64,000 nt of DNA from Paenibacillus flagellatus (GCF_003217775.1 NZ_QJVJ01000011.1:226658-290657); one strand, 5' to 3'. Shown: positions 7,818 through 18,220, counted from the stretch's first letter. Notes: generated from the sequence alone by a model not told the origin. A program made the numbers and translations.

Positions 7818-9658
7818 GCGGCCCCGCCCGAACCCGGCGCTCGGCGATCCGCGACAACCCGCTGTACGATTCCGGCGTGGCGAAGGTGACCGCGTTCGCG
7901 GCTGCCCTCATCGTCGTCTCGATCGTCGTCACCGGCGTCATCGCGTATTACATCACGAAGGGCCAGTCGGTCAAGAAGCTGAAGGAAAGCGATCTCGTCT
8001 ACATCGCCAGCTCGATATCGGCGAAAATCGACGGCAGCATCGAACGGGCGGTCGAAACGTCGCTCATTCTGGCCGAGGACCGCCAAGTGAAGCAGTGGAT
8101 CGCGGACGGCGAGCGCAGCGGCGAGCAGCGCTCGCAAGTGCTGGACAAAATCGTCGGCTTGAAGGAGCGGTTCGGCTACGACAATTCGTTTGTCGTCAGC
8201 GTGCCGACGGGCCAGTATTGGTCGGAGGCCGGGAACGTCATCGACGTCGTCTCCCCGAACGACCCGGACGACGATTGGTTTTACGAGGTGCTGCGGGAAA
8301 ACAACCCGATCAAGGTGATGATCGACTATAACGACGAACGGAAGGATACGTTCGTGTTCGTCGACGCGATCATGCGCAGCGGCGGCAACCCGCTCGCGAT
8401 CGTCGGCGTGGGGCTCAGTCTGCGGGACTTGTCCCGCAAGTTCGAGGAGTACAAGTACGGCCGGAACGGCAGCCTGTGGCTGATCGACCGGAGCGGCACG
8501 ATCTACTTGTCCGACGAGTTCGACCAGAACGGCAAAACGATTCGCGAATTCATGCCCGCCGAAGCGGCCGACCGGGCGATCGCGCTGCTGGATCGCGACC
8601 AGCAGGTGCTCGAATACGAATCCGCGGACGGCAAGACGAACGACGCGATCTTGTTCCCGATCCGATCGACCGATTGGCATCTGATGGTATCGGTCGACCG
8701 CGAGGAAGCCGTCTCGTTCCTGAAGACGATTCAGGCGCAGACCGCCGCGGCGGTGGCGATCTCGCTGCTGTCCATCGTGTTCTTCTTCTATTATATGTCG
8801 CGTAAGCTGGCCGATCCGTACAAGCGCGCGGTGGCGCTGAATGAAGAGCTGGAGCGGCAAATCGCCGAGCGAACGAAGGAACTCGCCGAGCAGAACGGCA
8901 AAATCGTCGACAGCCTCGATTACGCGAGCCGTATCCAAGTATCGTCGCTTCCGGCCGAGGCGGAGCTGATGTCGGCGCTGCCCGATCATTTCGTCCTATG
9001 GAAGCCGCGAGACCGGGTCGGCGGCGATTTTTACTGGATCAAGCGAATCGACGGAGGGCTGCTCGTCGCCGTCGGCGACTGCACCGGACACGGCGTCCCC
9101 GGAGCGCTCATGTCGATCATGACCGTCTCGCTGCTCGATCAGATCGCCGAGCGGGGAACGGCGGACGACCCGGCCGGGCTGCTGTCGGCTTTGAACCGGA
9201 CGATCAAGACGACGCTCAATCAGGAAGGCAAGGACGGCTTGACCGACGACGGTCTCGACATCGGCCTGTGCCGGATCAAGGACGGCCGCGTCCTGTTCGC
9301 CGGAGCCGGATGCTCGCTCTATGTCCGGACGCCGGACGGCGTGACGGAGGTCGAAGGCACGCGCAAGGCGATCGGCTACCGGAAAACGCCGGCCGATTAC
9401 CCGTTCGTCCATACGGAGCTGACGCCGGGACCGGACGACGGGCTGTTTCTCGCGACCGACGGCTTGGCCGATCAGAACGGCGGGGACAAAGGCTATTCGT
9501 TCGGCAAGACGAGGTGGAAGGCGTGGATCGAACGATACGGGGACAGGCCGATGGCCGAGCAGCGGGAGCTGCTCGAGGCGGAGCTGGCGCGTTACCGCGG
9601 CGACGAGCCGCAGCGCGACGACGTCACCGTCCTCGGCTTCCGGCTCCCCGGACGCTAA
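7814..9658 (+). CDS. siaA: SiaA-type membrane PP2C phosphatase
   Basis: A 614-residue protein. A transmembrane helix (about 25-47) is followed by an extracytoplasmic sensor of about 260 residues resembling a Cache domain. A second helix (about 310-328), a coiled-coil linker and a SpoIIE/PP2C phosphatase domain (about 385-614) follow. Metal-binding motifs VGGDFYW, GDCTGHGVPGALMS and ATDGLADQ are intact. Family knowledge: SiaA dephosphorylates SiaC in response to an external signal. The GTG start overlaps the siaC stop. This is the likely signal input of the three-gene switch. A role as a general SpoIIE-type phosphatase is the alternative, but the adjacent SiaB/SiaC pair argues against it. Confidence 0.88.
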   Translation: MSGPARTRRSAIRDNPLYDSGVAKVTAFAAALIVVSIVVTGVIAYYITKGQSVKKLKESDLVYIASSISAKIDGSIERAVETSLILAEDRQVKQWIADGERSGEQRSQVLDKIVGLKERFGYDNSFVVSVPTGQYWSEAGNVIDVVSPNDPDDDWFYEVLRENNPIKVMIDYNDERKDTFVFVDAIMRSGGNPLAIVGVGLSLRDLSRKFEEYKYGRNGSLWLIDRSGTIYLSDEFDQNGKTIREFMPAEAADRAIALLDRDQQVLEYESADGKTNDAILFPIRSTDWHLMVSVDREEAVSFLKTIQAQTAAAVAISLLSIVFFFYYMSRKLADPYKRAVALNEELERQIAERTKELAEQNGKIVDSLDYASRIQVSSLPAEAELMSALPDHFVLWKPRDRVGGDFYWIKRIDGGLLVAVGDCTGHGVPGALMSIMTVSLLDQIAERGTADDPAGLLSALNRTIKTTLNQEGKDGLTDDGLDIGLCRIKDGRVLFAGAGCSLYVRTPDGVTEVEGTRKAIGYRKTPADYPFVHTELTPGPDDGLFLATDGLADQNGGDKGYSFGKTRWKAWIERYGDRPMAEQRELLEAELARYRGDEPQRDDVTVLGFRLPGR

Positions 9659-9687
9659 CGGCGGCGCCGCGTCAGCGGTCCGCCGTT
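9657..9687. terminator. Stem-loop spanning two convergent stop codons
   Basis: AACGGCGG (9657-9664) pairs with CCGCCGTT (9680-9687), and inside it CCGC pairs with GCGG around GTCA. The hairpin covers the siaA stop and the end of the response regulator gene. No T-run follows on either strand, so its terminator strength is uncertain. Confidence 0.4.
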
Positions 9688-10406
9688 CCGCGGAACCGGT
9701 AGCCCATGCCGCGGACGCTGACGATATATTGCGGATGCGCCGGGTCCGCTTCGAGTTTTTTGCGCATGTTGTAAATGTGAACCATCACCGTCCGCGGATC
9801 GTCGTTGCTGTCGCTGCCCCATACGCGCTCGTACAGATCGGTCGCCGCGAACACTTCGCCCGGCCGGCTCGCCAGGAAGGCGAGCAGCTGGAACTCTTTG
9901 GCCGACAGCCGCACTTCCCGACCGTCCGCATGGACGGTCATTTTTTTCGTATCGATATGGACGCCCTTGCCCGACACGTTCCGTTCGTGCGCCGCCGCCT
10001 GGGGCGCCGCCGGCTCGAACCGCCGATATATCGGCGCCCGCCGGAGGTTCGCCTTCACCCGGGCGACGACGACGGCGGGATCGAACGGCTTCGGGATATA
10101 ATCGTCCGCGCCGAGCTGGAGTCCGTGTACGATGTCCTCCGATTCGCCGCGGGCGCTGACGAAGATGATCGGCACGTTCGAGACGCCGCGAATCCGCTCG
10201 CACACCTCGAGCCCGCTTTCGCCGGGCAGTTGGATATCGAGCAGGACAAGGTCCGGACGGACGTTCTCGAATTCGCGCAGGGCGGTCGCGCCGTCGCTCG
10301 CCTCCGCGACGCGAAGGCCGTTCTTGATCAAATAGAGCCGAATGAGCTCGCGAATTTCGTTATCGTCTTCGACGACGAGCACCGTCGCCGTTTTCACGGT
10401 TTCCAC
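9672..10406 (-). CDS. OmpR/PhoB-family response regulator
   Basis: A 244-residue regulator. The receiver domain (1-120) has the acidic pair E13-D14-D15, phospho-accepting D57 in LVLLDIQLPG and the conserved Lys in YIPKPFDP. A winged-helix domain (about 145-240) ends in VRGMGYRFRG. The start is GTG 10406, with GGGGGAGG seven bases upstream; an in-frame ATG 18 codons earlier is not needed. It converges on siaA with 13 bases between stops. It may be the partner of the kinase at 5729, but the two are on opposite strands and this is inference. Confidence 0.9.
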   Translation of the reverse strand: METVKTATVLVVEDDNEIRELIRLYLIKNGLRVAEASDGATALREFENVRPDLVLLDIQLPGESGLEVCERIRGVSNVPIIFVSARGESEDIVHGLQLGADDYIPKPFDPAVVVARVKANLRRAPIYRRFEPAAPQAAAHERNVSGKGVHIDTKKMTVHADGREVRLSAKEFQLLAFLASRPGEVFAATDLYERVWGSDSNDDPRTVMVHIYNMRKKLEADPAHPQYIVSVRGMGYRFRGTADR

Positions 10407-10687
10407 CGCGCTCCCTCCCCCGTCTGTCTGTCGGCACTCGGTATAAGTCGAGGCTTGCATTCGGTTCCGCTCAACCTATAACGTCGTATCCAGTGTAGCA
10501 TGTCGGGGGGCGGGTCGCCATACCGTCTTCAGCCGCCGGATACGGTTCTCCGTTTTTCCCGCCCTTCGCGGAACGGCTGCAGGATGTTGTCGGGGTTGTA
10601 TCGGATGCTCGGCGACCGCGGACGAACACTCCATCCCATGCATCGTTGGCGATGTTCGTCTTGACGTCCGTAATCTTCATTATGATC

Positions 10688-10705
10688 GAAGCCCGGGCGG
10701 GCTTC
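10688..10705 (-). terminator. Short hairpin at the fumC stop codon
   Basis: GAAGCCCG pairs with CGGGCTTC around two bases and overlaps the fumC stop. There is no T-run, so it may be a 3' stabilising hairpin. The 280 bases between here and the response regulator start show no convincing gene. Confidence 0.35.
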
Positions 10706-12095
10706 AGTCTCCCGTCGGACGAATCATCAGCTCCGGGCGGACGAGCCTATCGAACTGCTCCTCCGTCAGCAGCCCCGTCCGGACGGCCGCCTCGCGCAGC
10801 GTAAGGCCTTCCTTGTGCGCCGTCTTCGCGACGAGCGCCGCCTTCTCGTAGCCGATATGCGGATTGAGCGCGGTCACGAGCATGAGCGAGCGGTCCAGGT
10901 GGGCGCGGATCGATTCGGGAATCGGCTCGATGCCGACCGCGCAATGATCGTTGAACGACACCATCGCGTCGGCAAGCAGACGCGCCGATTGCAGGAAATT
11001 GTAAGCGATGACCGGCTTGAACACGTTCAGCTCGAAGTTGCCCTGGCTCGCCGCGAAGCCGATCGTCGCATCGTTGCCCATCACCTGGCAGACGACCATC
11101 GTCATCGCCTCGCTCTGCGTCGGATTCACTTTGCCCGGCATGATCGAGCTGCCCGGCTCGTTCTCGGGAATGCGGATTTCGCCGATGCCGCTGCGCGGAC
11201 CGCTGGCGAGCCAGCGAACGTCGTTGGCGATTTTCATCAGGTCGGCGGCGAGCGCCTTCATCGCGCCGTGCACGTAGACGATCTCGTCGTGGCTCGTCAA
11301 CGCATGGAATTTGTTCGGGGCGGACACGAACGTTTTGCCGGTCAGCCTGCCGAGCTCCTCGGCCACGAGCTCGCCGAACCGCGGATGCGCGTTGATGCCC
11401 GTCCCGACCGCCGTGCCGCCGATCGCCAGCTCCCGCAGCGCGTTCACGCTTTCCTTCAGCATCGCTTCCGTCTTCTCCAGCATCCGGTGCCAGCCGCTCA
11501 TTTCTTGACCGAGCGTGAGCGGCGTCGCGTCCTGCAAATGGGTGCGTCCGATTTTGATGACGTCCATATACTCGTCGCTTTTCCGCTTGAGCGTCTCCTT
11601 CAGCTTCGCGAGCGCCGGCAGCAGCCGGTCCTCGACCGCGATCAGACAGGCGGCGTGCATCGCCGTCGGAAACGTGTCGTTCGAGCTTTGCGACCGGTTG
11701 ACGTCGTCGTTCGGGTGAATGCGCTTTTCGATGCCCCGCTCCTGCAGCAGCCGGCTCGCGCGGTTTGCGATCACTTCGTTGACGTTCATGTTCGACTGCG
11801 TGCCGCTGCCCGTCTGCCAGACGACGAGCGGAAATTCGTCGTCCCACCGGCCGGCGATAATTTCGTCGGCGGCGTCCGCAATCGCCTCCGCCTTGTCCTC
11901 GTCCAGCTGGCCGAGCGTCCGGTTGGCGAGCGCCGCACTCTTCTTCAGCATGGCGAACACGCGGATGAGCTCGATCGGCATCCGCTCGGTGCCGATGCGG
12001 AAATTTTCGAAGCTGCGCTGCGTCTGGGCCGCCCACAGCTTGTCGGCGGGCACCTTCACTTCGCCGAGCGTATCTTTCTCGATGCGGTACTCCAT
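10704..12095 (-). CDS. fumC: Class II fumarate hydratase
   Basis: A 463-residue enzyme that interconverts fumarate and malate in the TCA cycle. It carries the superfamily signature [11 protein letters not shown], the substrate region [19 protein letters not shown] and [19 protein letters not shown]. That last block (HPND) marks FumC rather than aspartase. ATG 12095 has GGGAGG 8 bases upstream; the frame is open 36 codons further but with no better start. It is monocistronic by spacing. Its product could feed the malic enzyme encoded at 52677, and its substrate can come from AspA at 54157. Confidence 0.96.
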   Translation of the reverse strand: MEYRIEKDTLGEVKVPADKLWAAQTQRSFENFRIGTERMPIELIRVFAMLKKSAALANRTLGQLDEDKAEAIADAADEIIAGRWDDEFPLVVWQTGSGTQSNMNVNEVIANRASRLLQERGIEKRIHPNDDVNRSQSSNDTFPTAMHAACLIAVEDRLLPALAKLKETLKRKSDEYMDVIKIGRTHLQDATPLTLGQEMSGWHRMLEKTEAMLKESVNALRELAIGGTAVGTGINAHPRFGELVAEELGRLTGKTFVSAPNKFHALTSHDEIVYVHGAMKALAADLMKIANDVRWLASGPRSGIGEIRIPENEPGSSIMPGKVNPTQSEAMTMVVCQVMGNDATIGFAASQGNFELNVFKPVIAYNFLQSARLLADAMVSFNDHCAVGIEPIPESIRAHLDRSLMLVTALNPHIGYEKAALVAKTAHKEGLTLREAAVRTGLLTEEQFDRLVRPELMIRPTGD

Positions 12096-12203
12096 GAACG
12101 ATTCCTCCCTCGTGGTGGCGATGCTTCCCTTCCAGTTTGTCCCGCCGGCGGCAGCCGTAATCGCATTCCGAACCGACCGCCCGTCGTAGGCGTCATATGA
12201 CAA

Positions 12204-12243
12204 ACCGGGGATAGCGGAAGCCGCAGCTTCCGTTACCCCCGGT
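12204..12243 (-). terminator. Strong hairpin after the oxidoreductase gene
   Basis: ACCGGGG...CGGAAGC (12204-12221) pairs with GCTTCCG...CCCCGGT (12226-12243) around a four-base loop. On the minus strand TTTGT follows. It ends the Gfo/Idh/MocA gene and insulates it from fumC. Confidence 0.65.
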
Positions 12244-12258
12244 CGAGGCCGGCGCGTC

Positions 12259-13248
12259 TCAAGCCGAGCCGGTCTTCACCCGGACGCGGCCGCCTTCGTC
12301 GCCCGAGGCGAACAGCGCGTCCATGACGCGCGCTTGCGCCAATATCGCTTCCCCGCCGTCCGGCATCGGGTCGGAAGCCCCGGCCCGCTCCGCGAACCGT
12401 TCCGCCTGCAGCCGGAACGGCTCGATCCGGTCGGTGACGAAATCGCGCGTCTCGCCGTTCAGGGTCACCTGCAGCGTAATCGAGCCCGCATCCGCGAACT
12501 GCCGTACCTCGAGCCCCCCTCGCGTCCCCTTGATCTCGTAGCCGCAGCCGTACGGCATATCGATCGCGCCCGTCATGTGGGCGGTTCCGCCGCCCGGGAA
12601 GGCGAGCGTCCCTGCGAAACGGCGGTCGAGCCGCGTCCCTTCGTCGCGTGTAAACCGGCAATCCGCGTATGTCGGCTCCTCGCCGAACTGGTAGCGGCTC
12701 CAGGCGACGAGGTAGCAGCCGATGTCGTACAGCGCGCCGCCTCCCCATTCCTCGACGAGCCGCGTGCTGTTCCCGGCCGCCGTAAACGAGAAGTGGCCGC
12801 GGAAAAAGACCGGCTCCCCGATCTTCCCGTCCCGGATCGCCTCGCGAGCCGCCGCGTGCCCTTCCATATGCCGCCAGACGAACGCCTCCTCGACCCGGAC
12901 GCCGCGGCTTCTCGCCGCTTCGACGATAATCCGGGCATCCCGCTCGTTCAGCGCGAACGGCTTTTCGAGCAGCACGTGCTTCCCCGCCTTGACCGCCTCC
13001 AGCGCCCATTCCAGATGCAGATGGTTGAGCAGCGCGATATAAACCGCGTCGATGTCGGGGTCGTCCAGCAGCTCCCGGTACCCGGCATACGCTCTCGGCA
13101 CGCCGTACGTCTCGGCCGCCCTCCTGCCGTTTTCCGGATTGCGCCCCGCTACGCCGAGCCATTCGCCGTTCGCGGACCGCTGGATGCCGGCCCCCCCTTT
13201 GGCGACGATATTGCCGGTACCGAGCACGCCCCAGCGCCATCTCTTCAT
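12259..13248 (-). CDS. Gfo/Idh/MocA-family oxidoreductase
   Basis: A 329-residue NAD(P)-dependent dehydrogenase. The Rossmann start is [13 protein letters not shown] and the conserved EKPFALN lies near residue 95. A C-terminal alpha/beta domain carries the conserved block [13 protein letters not shown] with the substrate-binding Asp/Tyr. Family knowledge: members act on sugars, inositols or sugar derivatives; the substrate cannot be told from sequence. ATG 13248 follows GGAGGAATCGGG. It lies about 100 bases downstream of the frameshifted ABC exporter on the same strand and could share its transcript. Confidence 0.9.
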   Translation of the reverse strand: MKRWRWGVLGTGNIVAKGGAGIQRSANGEWLGVAGRNPENGRRAAETYGVPRAYAGYRELLDDPDIDAVYIALLNHLHLEWALEAVKAGKHVLLEKPFALNERDARIIVEAARSRGVRVEEAFVWRHMEGHAAAREAIRDGKIGEPVFFRGHFSFTAAGNSTRLVEEWGGGALYDIGCYLVAWSRYQFGEEPTYADCRFTRDEGTRLDRRFAGTLAFPGGGTAHMTGAIDMPYGCGYEIKGTRGGLEVRQFADAGSITLQVTLNGETRDFVTDRIEPFRLQAERFAERAGASDPMPDGGEAILAQARVMDALFASGDEGGRVRVKTGSA

Positions 13249-13348
13249 CCCGATTCCTCCTTCGTTCCCGTTTCATTCCAATTATAACCGGAAGCGGGCA
13301 CGATGGCACGCGCGACGGAACGGACGGCCATGGAGCAGCCGGACGCCT

Positions 13349-15306
13349 CTACGGACGGAGCGCTTCTTCATATCCTTCCGGGCGCATCGCCTTCAGCTGC
13401 TTCTCGTACAGCTCGCGGTACAAGCCGTTCAGCCGAAGCAGCTGCTCGTGCGTCCCCGACTCCGCGATTTCGCCTTCGTTCATGACGATAATCCGGTCGG
13501 CCCGGACGACCGTGGCGAGCCGGTGGGCGATGACGAACGTCGTACGGCCGCGCATGAGCCGGTCGAGCGCATCGGTGACGAGCGCCTCCGATTCGGCGTC
13601 GAGCGCCGACGTCGCTTCGTCGAGAATGAGGATGCGCGGGTTTTTCAGCAGCGCGCGGGCGATGGCGAGCCGCTGCTTTTGCCCGCCCGACAGCCTCATG
13701 CCCCGTTCCCCCAGCACCGTGTCGTAGCCTTTCTCCCATTTCGAGACGAATTCGTGGGCGTTGGCCGCCTTCGCCGCCGCGACGACATCGAAGCGTCGGG
13801 GCGGCCGTACGCGATGTTGTCGTATACCGTGCCGGAGAACAAAATGTTGTCCTGCAGGACGACCGCAATCTGCTTGCGCAAATCGTGGATGTCGTATTCC
13901 TTGATGTCGATGCCGTCCAGGTAGACGGTCCCGGCCCCTGCGTCGTAAAAGCGCGGGATGAAGTTGATCAGCGTCGACTTGCCCGCGCCGCTCGGCCCGA
14001 CGAGCGCAATCACTTGACCGGGAAGCGCATGAAAGCTGACGTTGCGGAGCGCCGTCCGCGTCTCCGTCGTCGTCTGCGGCGGATCGGGCTTCGTCTTCGG
14101 CGGGATCCAGTAAAACGACTTCGGCGGACGCTGCCGCTCCACGAGATCCGGATCGAACCCTTGACGCGAACTGCGCGCCACGGGCAGCTCCGTCTCGTAA
14201 TCGAACGAGACGTTCTCGAACCGGATGTCGCCGCGGCACGTCCGAAGCGGCACGGGATGCTCCGCGTTGCGCACGTCGGGCTCGATGTCGAGCACCTCGA
14301 AGATGCGCTCGACGTTCACGAGCGCGTTCTGCACCGTCACGTTCACCTCCGCGAACCGTTGAATCGGGCCGTACAGCTGTCCCAAATAAGCGTGAAAGGC
14401 GACGAGCGAGCCGATCGTCATATGCCCCTTCAGCACGAGAGTGCCGCCGACGGCCCACGTGATGAGCGTGCCGGAGTAGCCGACCCCTTGGCTGATTCGG
14501 CCGAGGACGTTGGACAGCGTCTGCGCCGCGAGCGAATGCGTCATATGCTGCTCCGCCTGGCGGTCGAACCGGTCCAGCTCCGTTCGTTCCCGGCCGAACG
14601 ACTGGACGATCTTCATCCCGGAGATGCGCTCGACGAGCACGCCCGATATGCGTTCCATCTGGCGCTGGACCGAACGGGAGGCGAAGCGGATGCGCACGTT
14701 CAAGTTCGTGAACGTCAAGTAGTAGACGGGCAATATCCACAGCGACAGCAGGGCGAGCTCCCGGTTCAGCGAGAACAGGAAAAAGGCCGCAAACACGACC
14801 ATGACCATGTCGAACGCCACGTTGATGACGTTCGTGCCGATCAAGCTTTGCGCGCCGTTGACGTCGTTGATGACCCGGGACAAAATGCTCCCCACTTGCC
14901 GGCTGTCGTAAAATTTTTGCGACAGCTTCTGGATGTGCTCGTACAGCTGCCGGCGGATGCCCGCCACCATCCGGCTCCCGAGCCGGGCGGTTACGGCGTT
15001 GCGCGCGAAGCTAGCGATCAGGCTGAGCGCGTAGATCGCGGCGAACAGCGAGGCGACCCGCCGCATCGTCCAGCCCGAGTCCTCGCCGCCCAGTACGTCG
15101 TCGATCATGATTTTCGTCAGCCATGGGCTGGCGAGCGGCACGACAAACTGGACGAGCCCGAGTGCCGCGATCGCGAGCAAGTAATAGCGGTACGGCTTCA
15201 CGAACTGCAAATAACGCCGGACGAGCTTGCGCTTGCTCGCCCCTAGGGCGCGGCTCGCCTCCGCGGCCGATCCCGAGGCCGTGCCGGTACTTCGTATCGG
15301 CTCCAA
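13349..15306 (-). pseudogene. ABC exporter (fused permease-ATPase), frameshifted
   Basis: The frame from TTG 15306 (GGGGGA 8 bases upstream) encodes six membrane helices and the start of the ATPase domain: Walker [10 protein letters not shown] and Q-loop [11 protein letters not shown]. After [10 protein letters not shown] it shifts frame near 13785-13795 and soon stops. The rest ([15 protein letters not shown], signature [17 protein letters not shown], Walker [14 protein letters not shown]-loop AHRLATV) continues in another frame to 13349. The join is an apparent 7-base loss. A normal protein would be about 652 residues, long for the family because of an insert of about 45 residues in the ATPase ([18 protein letters not shown] region). 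It may be a real pseudogene or a sequencing error. Substrate unknown. Confidence 0.85.
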
Positions 15307-15410
15307 CGTCCATTCCCCCTAAGCGCCGTTTTTTCGCCTTTATTATAGGCGCGCTCATGTGAAGATGGTGTGAATCCGGACAGCGGAAGACGGAACGGTT
15401 CCGGCGCGCG

Positions 15411-15781
15411 GGGCGCGCCCGTCTCGAATTGATCGTGGAGGACGACAGCGGATCGCGGAAATCAACCGGCGGTTCGTGGAAAGGTGGAAGGGGTTCGAGG
15501 TAGTCAGACAGCCGGTCATCGACGAGCTGATCCGCGGCGGCGAGCGATCCCGCGACCCGCTCGGTCCCAAGGAATCGACAGCTTGACGCTGGAGAAGGTA
15601 ACCGGATACGTCGCTTCTTCCGACGGTCCGTTGACCGCCGAGCAGACGAGCGCGGCGCTCGGCATCAGCCGGTCCACGTCGCGGCGATACTTGGAGTATC
15701 TCGTCACGCTCGGCAAAGTGCGCGCCGACCTCGCGTACGGCACGGTCGGCGACCGGAGCGCGTCTACCGGAAGACGTAGCG
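15411..15781 (+). pseudogene. Decayed CitT/DctR-type response regulator
   Basis: Fragments in different frames line up with one protein. LIVEDD (15429-15446) is followed, one base out of frame, by RIAEINRRFVERWKGFEVV. Most of the receiver domain, including the phosphorylation site, is then missing. GERSRDPLGPK precedes another shift into GIDSLTLEKVTGYVASSD and TAEQTSAALGISRSTSRRYL, the helix-turn-helix of citrate/C4-dicarboxylate regulators. A last shift gives PERVYRKT and a stop at 15781. At least three frameshifts plus an internal deletion mean it is dead. It is tail-to-tail with the PAS kinase gene. Confidence 0.75.
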
Positions 15782-15796
15782 GGGACGGCCTTGGCC

Positions 15797-18016
15797 TCAC
15801 GCATGCAGCGCCTTTCCGACCGGGGACACCCCGGGCAGCGGCAAAACGACGTCGACGACCGTTCCCTCGCCCAACCGGCTTGCGATGCGAATCGAGCCGT
15901 TATGGTTTTCGACGATGCGGTGGCTGATCATGAGGCCGAGCCCGGTGCCGGACGGCTTCGTCGTCAGGAAAGGCTCGCCCAGCTTTTGGACGAGCGGCTC
16001 GGGGATACCCGGACCGCGGTCGCGAATTTTGACGCTGACGCGGTTCGCCTCGATCCTCTCCGCCGTTACCGTCACCTCGCCTCCGGCCGGCATCGCTTCG
16101 ATGGCGTTTTTGATCAGGTTGATGAATACCTGCTTCAGCTGGTTTTCTTCGCAGTACAGCTCCGGCAGCGTCTCGTCGGCGTGGAGCGCGAGGTTGACGT
16201 TCGTCATGATCGCCTGATGGCTCAAAATCGAAATGACGGTGCCGAGTATCGCGTGCAGGCTACCGAAGCCGAACCGCGACAGCTTCGGCTTGGCGAGCGA
16301 CATGAAATCGCCCACGATCACATTGATCCGCTCCAGCTCGGTCAACATCAGCTCGTAGTAGGCCGATTGATCGGGATTGCGCGCCTTGAGCAGCTGGTTG
16401 AACCCTTTCAGCGACGTAAGCGGATTGCGGATTTCGTGCGCGAGCCCCGCCGCAAGCTGGCCGACGACGGACAACTTCTCCGACCGGATGAGCAGCTCTT
16501 CGGCGCGCTTGCGGTCCGTCAAGTCGCGAAGCACGGTCAGCGTGACGGTTTTGCCCATAAAATCGTGGATGCGGATGCTGGACATTTCCGCCTCGATCGA
16601 TTGGCCGTCGCAGCAGACGAGCATCCGCTCCTGGAACTCGGACGGCTCGTCCGTCTCCATGACGCGGTCGACGACCTGCCTCGACGCTTCCCGCTGCTGC
16701 GGGTGGACGAGCCCGAACAAGTCCCGGCCGATCAGCTCGTTCTCGTCGCCCGCCCGGACGAGCTTCATCGCCGATCGGTTCGCGTACAGAATCGTCCCGC
16801 CGTCGCTCACGACGATCGGCTCCGGCAAAAACTTGATCAGCCGCTTGTATCGGCCTGCGCTTTCCCGCAGCTCCCGCTCGACGTCCTTCTTGTAGGTAAC
16901 GTCCTGCACCGTCCCGAGCAAAGCCGCTTCCCCGCGATACGGGATGCGCGTTACGATGCCTTCCAGATGGAGAATCCGTCCGTCCTTCCGGATGGCGCGG
17001 AACGCGAAGGGGAAGCTCGAGACGGCGCCTTCGAGCGTCCGGACCGCCAAGTCGAATACCGGCTCCATATCGTCCCCGGCCAGCACCTCCGACAGATCGA
17101 GACGAAGCATCTCCTCGCGCGTATAGCCGAGCATGTCCGCCAGATGCGAGTTCGCGTACACCATCTCGCCGTTTTGGTACAAGTAGACGCCGACCATCGC
17201 GTTTTCGATCAGACATTGGTATAGATGCTCCGCTTCGAGCAGCGATTCCTCCGCCTTTTTGCGCTTCGACACGTCCCGGAACAGCAGCTGGACGGAGTCG
17301 CCGCCGACGGAACGGAACGGCACGATTTTCACCTCGGCGTCGACCGGCGTCCGGTCGCTTCGGATCAGCTTGACCGGAACGATGCTCGACGGCTTCCCGA
17401 GCACGCATGCCCTCTCGATCATAAACTGCAGCTCCACCGCGTAGCCGTCATGGAGAAAATCCCGGTACGGCCGGCCGGCGACCGCATCGAGCCGCTCCGC
17501 GCCGATCAGCTCGAGCGCAGCCGGATTCGCGTATCGGACGGCGTCGCCCCCGACGACCACGATCGGCTCCGGCGACAGCTCCACGAGCTGCCGGTACCGC
17601 TCCTCGCTCTCCGCCAGCTTCTTCTCCGCCGTCTTCTGCGCGGTAATGTCCCGCTCGACTCCGACAAGCGCGACGATCCGTCCCGTTTCGTCCATGACCG
17701 GCGACAGAGTGAGGCTGGCGTAAAACGTCGTTCCGTCCTTTTTCAGCTTGACCGTCTCGTAACCGCTTACACAATTGCCGGACAACACTTCCGCATGCAG
17801 CCGTCTCGCTTCGCTCAGGAGATGGGGCGGCGTCGCCGGGAGCACCGTCCCGATCACCTCGTCCCTCGTCCAGCCGTGCAGCCTCTCGAACGCCGGGTTC
17901 ACCTCCAGCACTTTGCCTTCCAGATCGATGATGATGATGCCGTCGCTCATATGCGTAATGAACGATTTCAGCAGCTCGTGTTGTATGGATCCCAAGTTTT
18001 CCAATACGTTCGCCAT
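15797..18016 (-). CDS. Four-PAS sensor histidine kinase
   Basis: A 739-residue kinase without membrane segments. Four PAS domains (about 15-130, 138-255, 262-385, 390-505) are each joined by short coiled-coil linkers ending in RDIT/RDVS/QDVT/RDLT motifs. A HisKA domain follows with AAGLAHEIRNPLTSLKGF and an ATPase domain with NLIKNAIEAMPAG, RDRGPGIP and GTGLGLMISHRI. The H-box is of the type seen in Bacillus phosphorelay kinases (KinA/KinE), so a link to sporulation initiation is possible but unproven. No intact regulator gene is adjacent; the neighbouring one is decayed, which fits a phosphorelay kinase that needs no local partner. Confidence 0.92.
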   Translation of the reverse strand: MANVLENLGSIQHELLKSFITHMSDGIIIIDLEGKVLEVNPAFERLHGWTRDEVIGTVLPATPPHLLSEARRLHAEVLSGNCVSGYETVKLKKDGTTFYASLTLSPVMDETGRIVALVGVERDITAQKTAEKKLAESEERYRQLVELSPEPIVVVGGDAVRYANPAALELIGAERLDAVAGRPYRDFLHDGYAVELQFMIERACVLGKPSSIVPVKLIRSDRTPVDAEVKIVPFRSVGGDSVQLLFRDVSKRKKAEESLLEAEHLYQCLIENAMVGVYLYQNGEMVYANSHLADMLGYTREEMLRLDLSEVLAGDDMEPVFDLAVRTLEGAVSSFPFAFRAIRKDGRILHLEGIVTRIPYRGEAALLGTVQDVTYKKDVERELRESAGRYKRLIKFLPEPIVVSDGGTILYANRSAMKLVRAGDENELIGRDLFGLVHPQQREASRQVVDRVMETDEPSEFQERMLVCCDGQSIEAEMSSIRIHDFMGKTVTLTVLRDLTDRKRAEELLIRSEKLSVVGQLAAGLAHEIRNPLTSLKGFNQLLKARNPDQSAYYELMLTELERINVIVGDFMSLAKPKLSRFGFGSLHAILGTVISILSHQAIMTNVNLALHADETLPELYCEENQLKQVFINLIKNAIEAMPAGGEVTVTAERIEANRVSVKIRDRGPGIPEPLVQKLGEPFLTTKPSGTGLGLMISHRIVENHNGSIRIASRLGEGTVVDVVLPLPGVSPVGKALHA

Positions 18017-18220
18017 CCGGTCATCATCCCTTTATCGCACGAATATGGTTCGGATCATGTTCAGCGGATCACGGTAACCTATTTTGACAAAAACTTGAAA
18101 ATCCCTGCCGGCTCGAAAAAAAATAAGAAAGCATGAAAGGGGAGAAGTCGGGTACCCTATCGATGGAAACGGAGCGTTTTCCATATTTTTATCGCTTCGC
18201 TCGTTCGAGGAGGGAATGCC

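Noticed and set aside
10471..10680. A 69-codon minus-strand frame starting MKITDVKT, like the N-terminus of enolase-superfamily enzymes
   Set aside because: Similarity ends after about 20 residues, there is no ribosome-binding site, and no other frame continues the family. A relic is possible but not supported.
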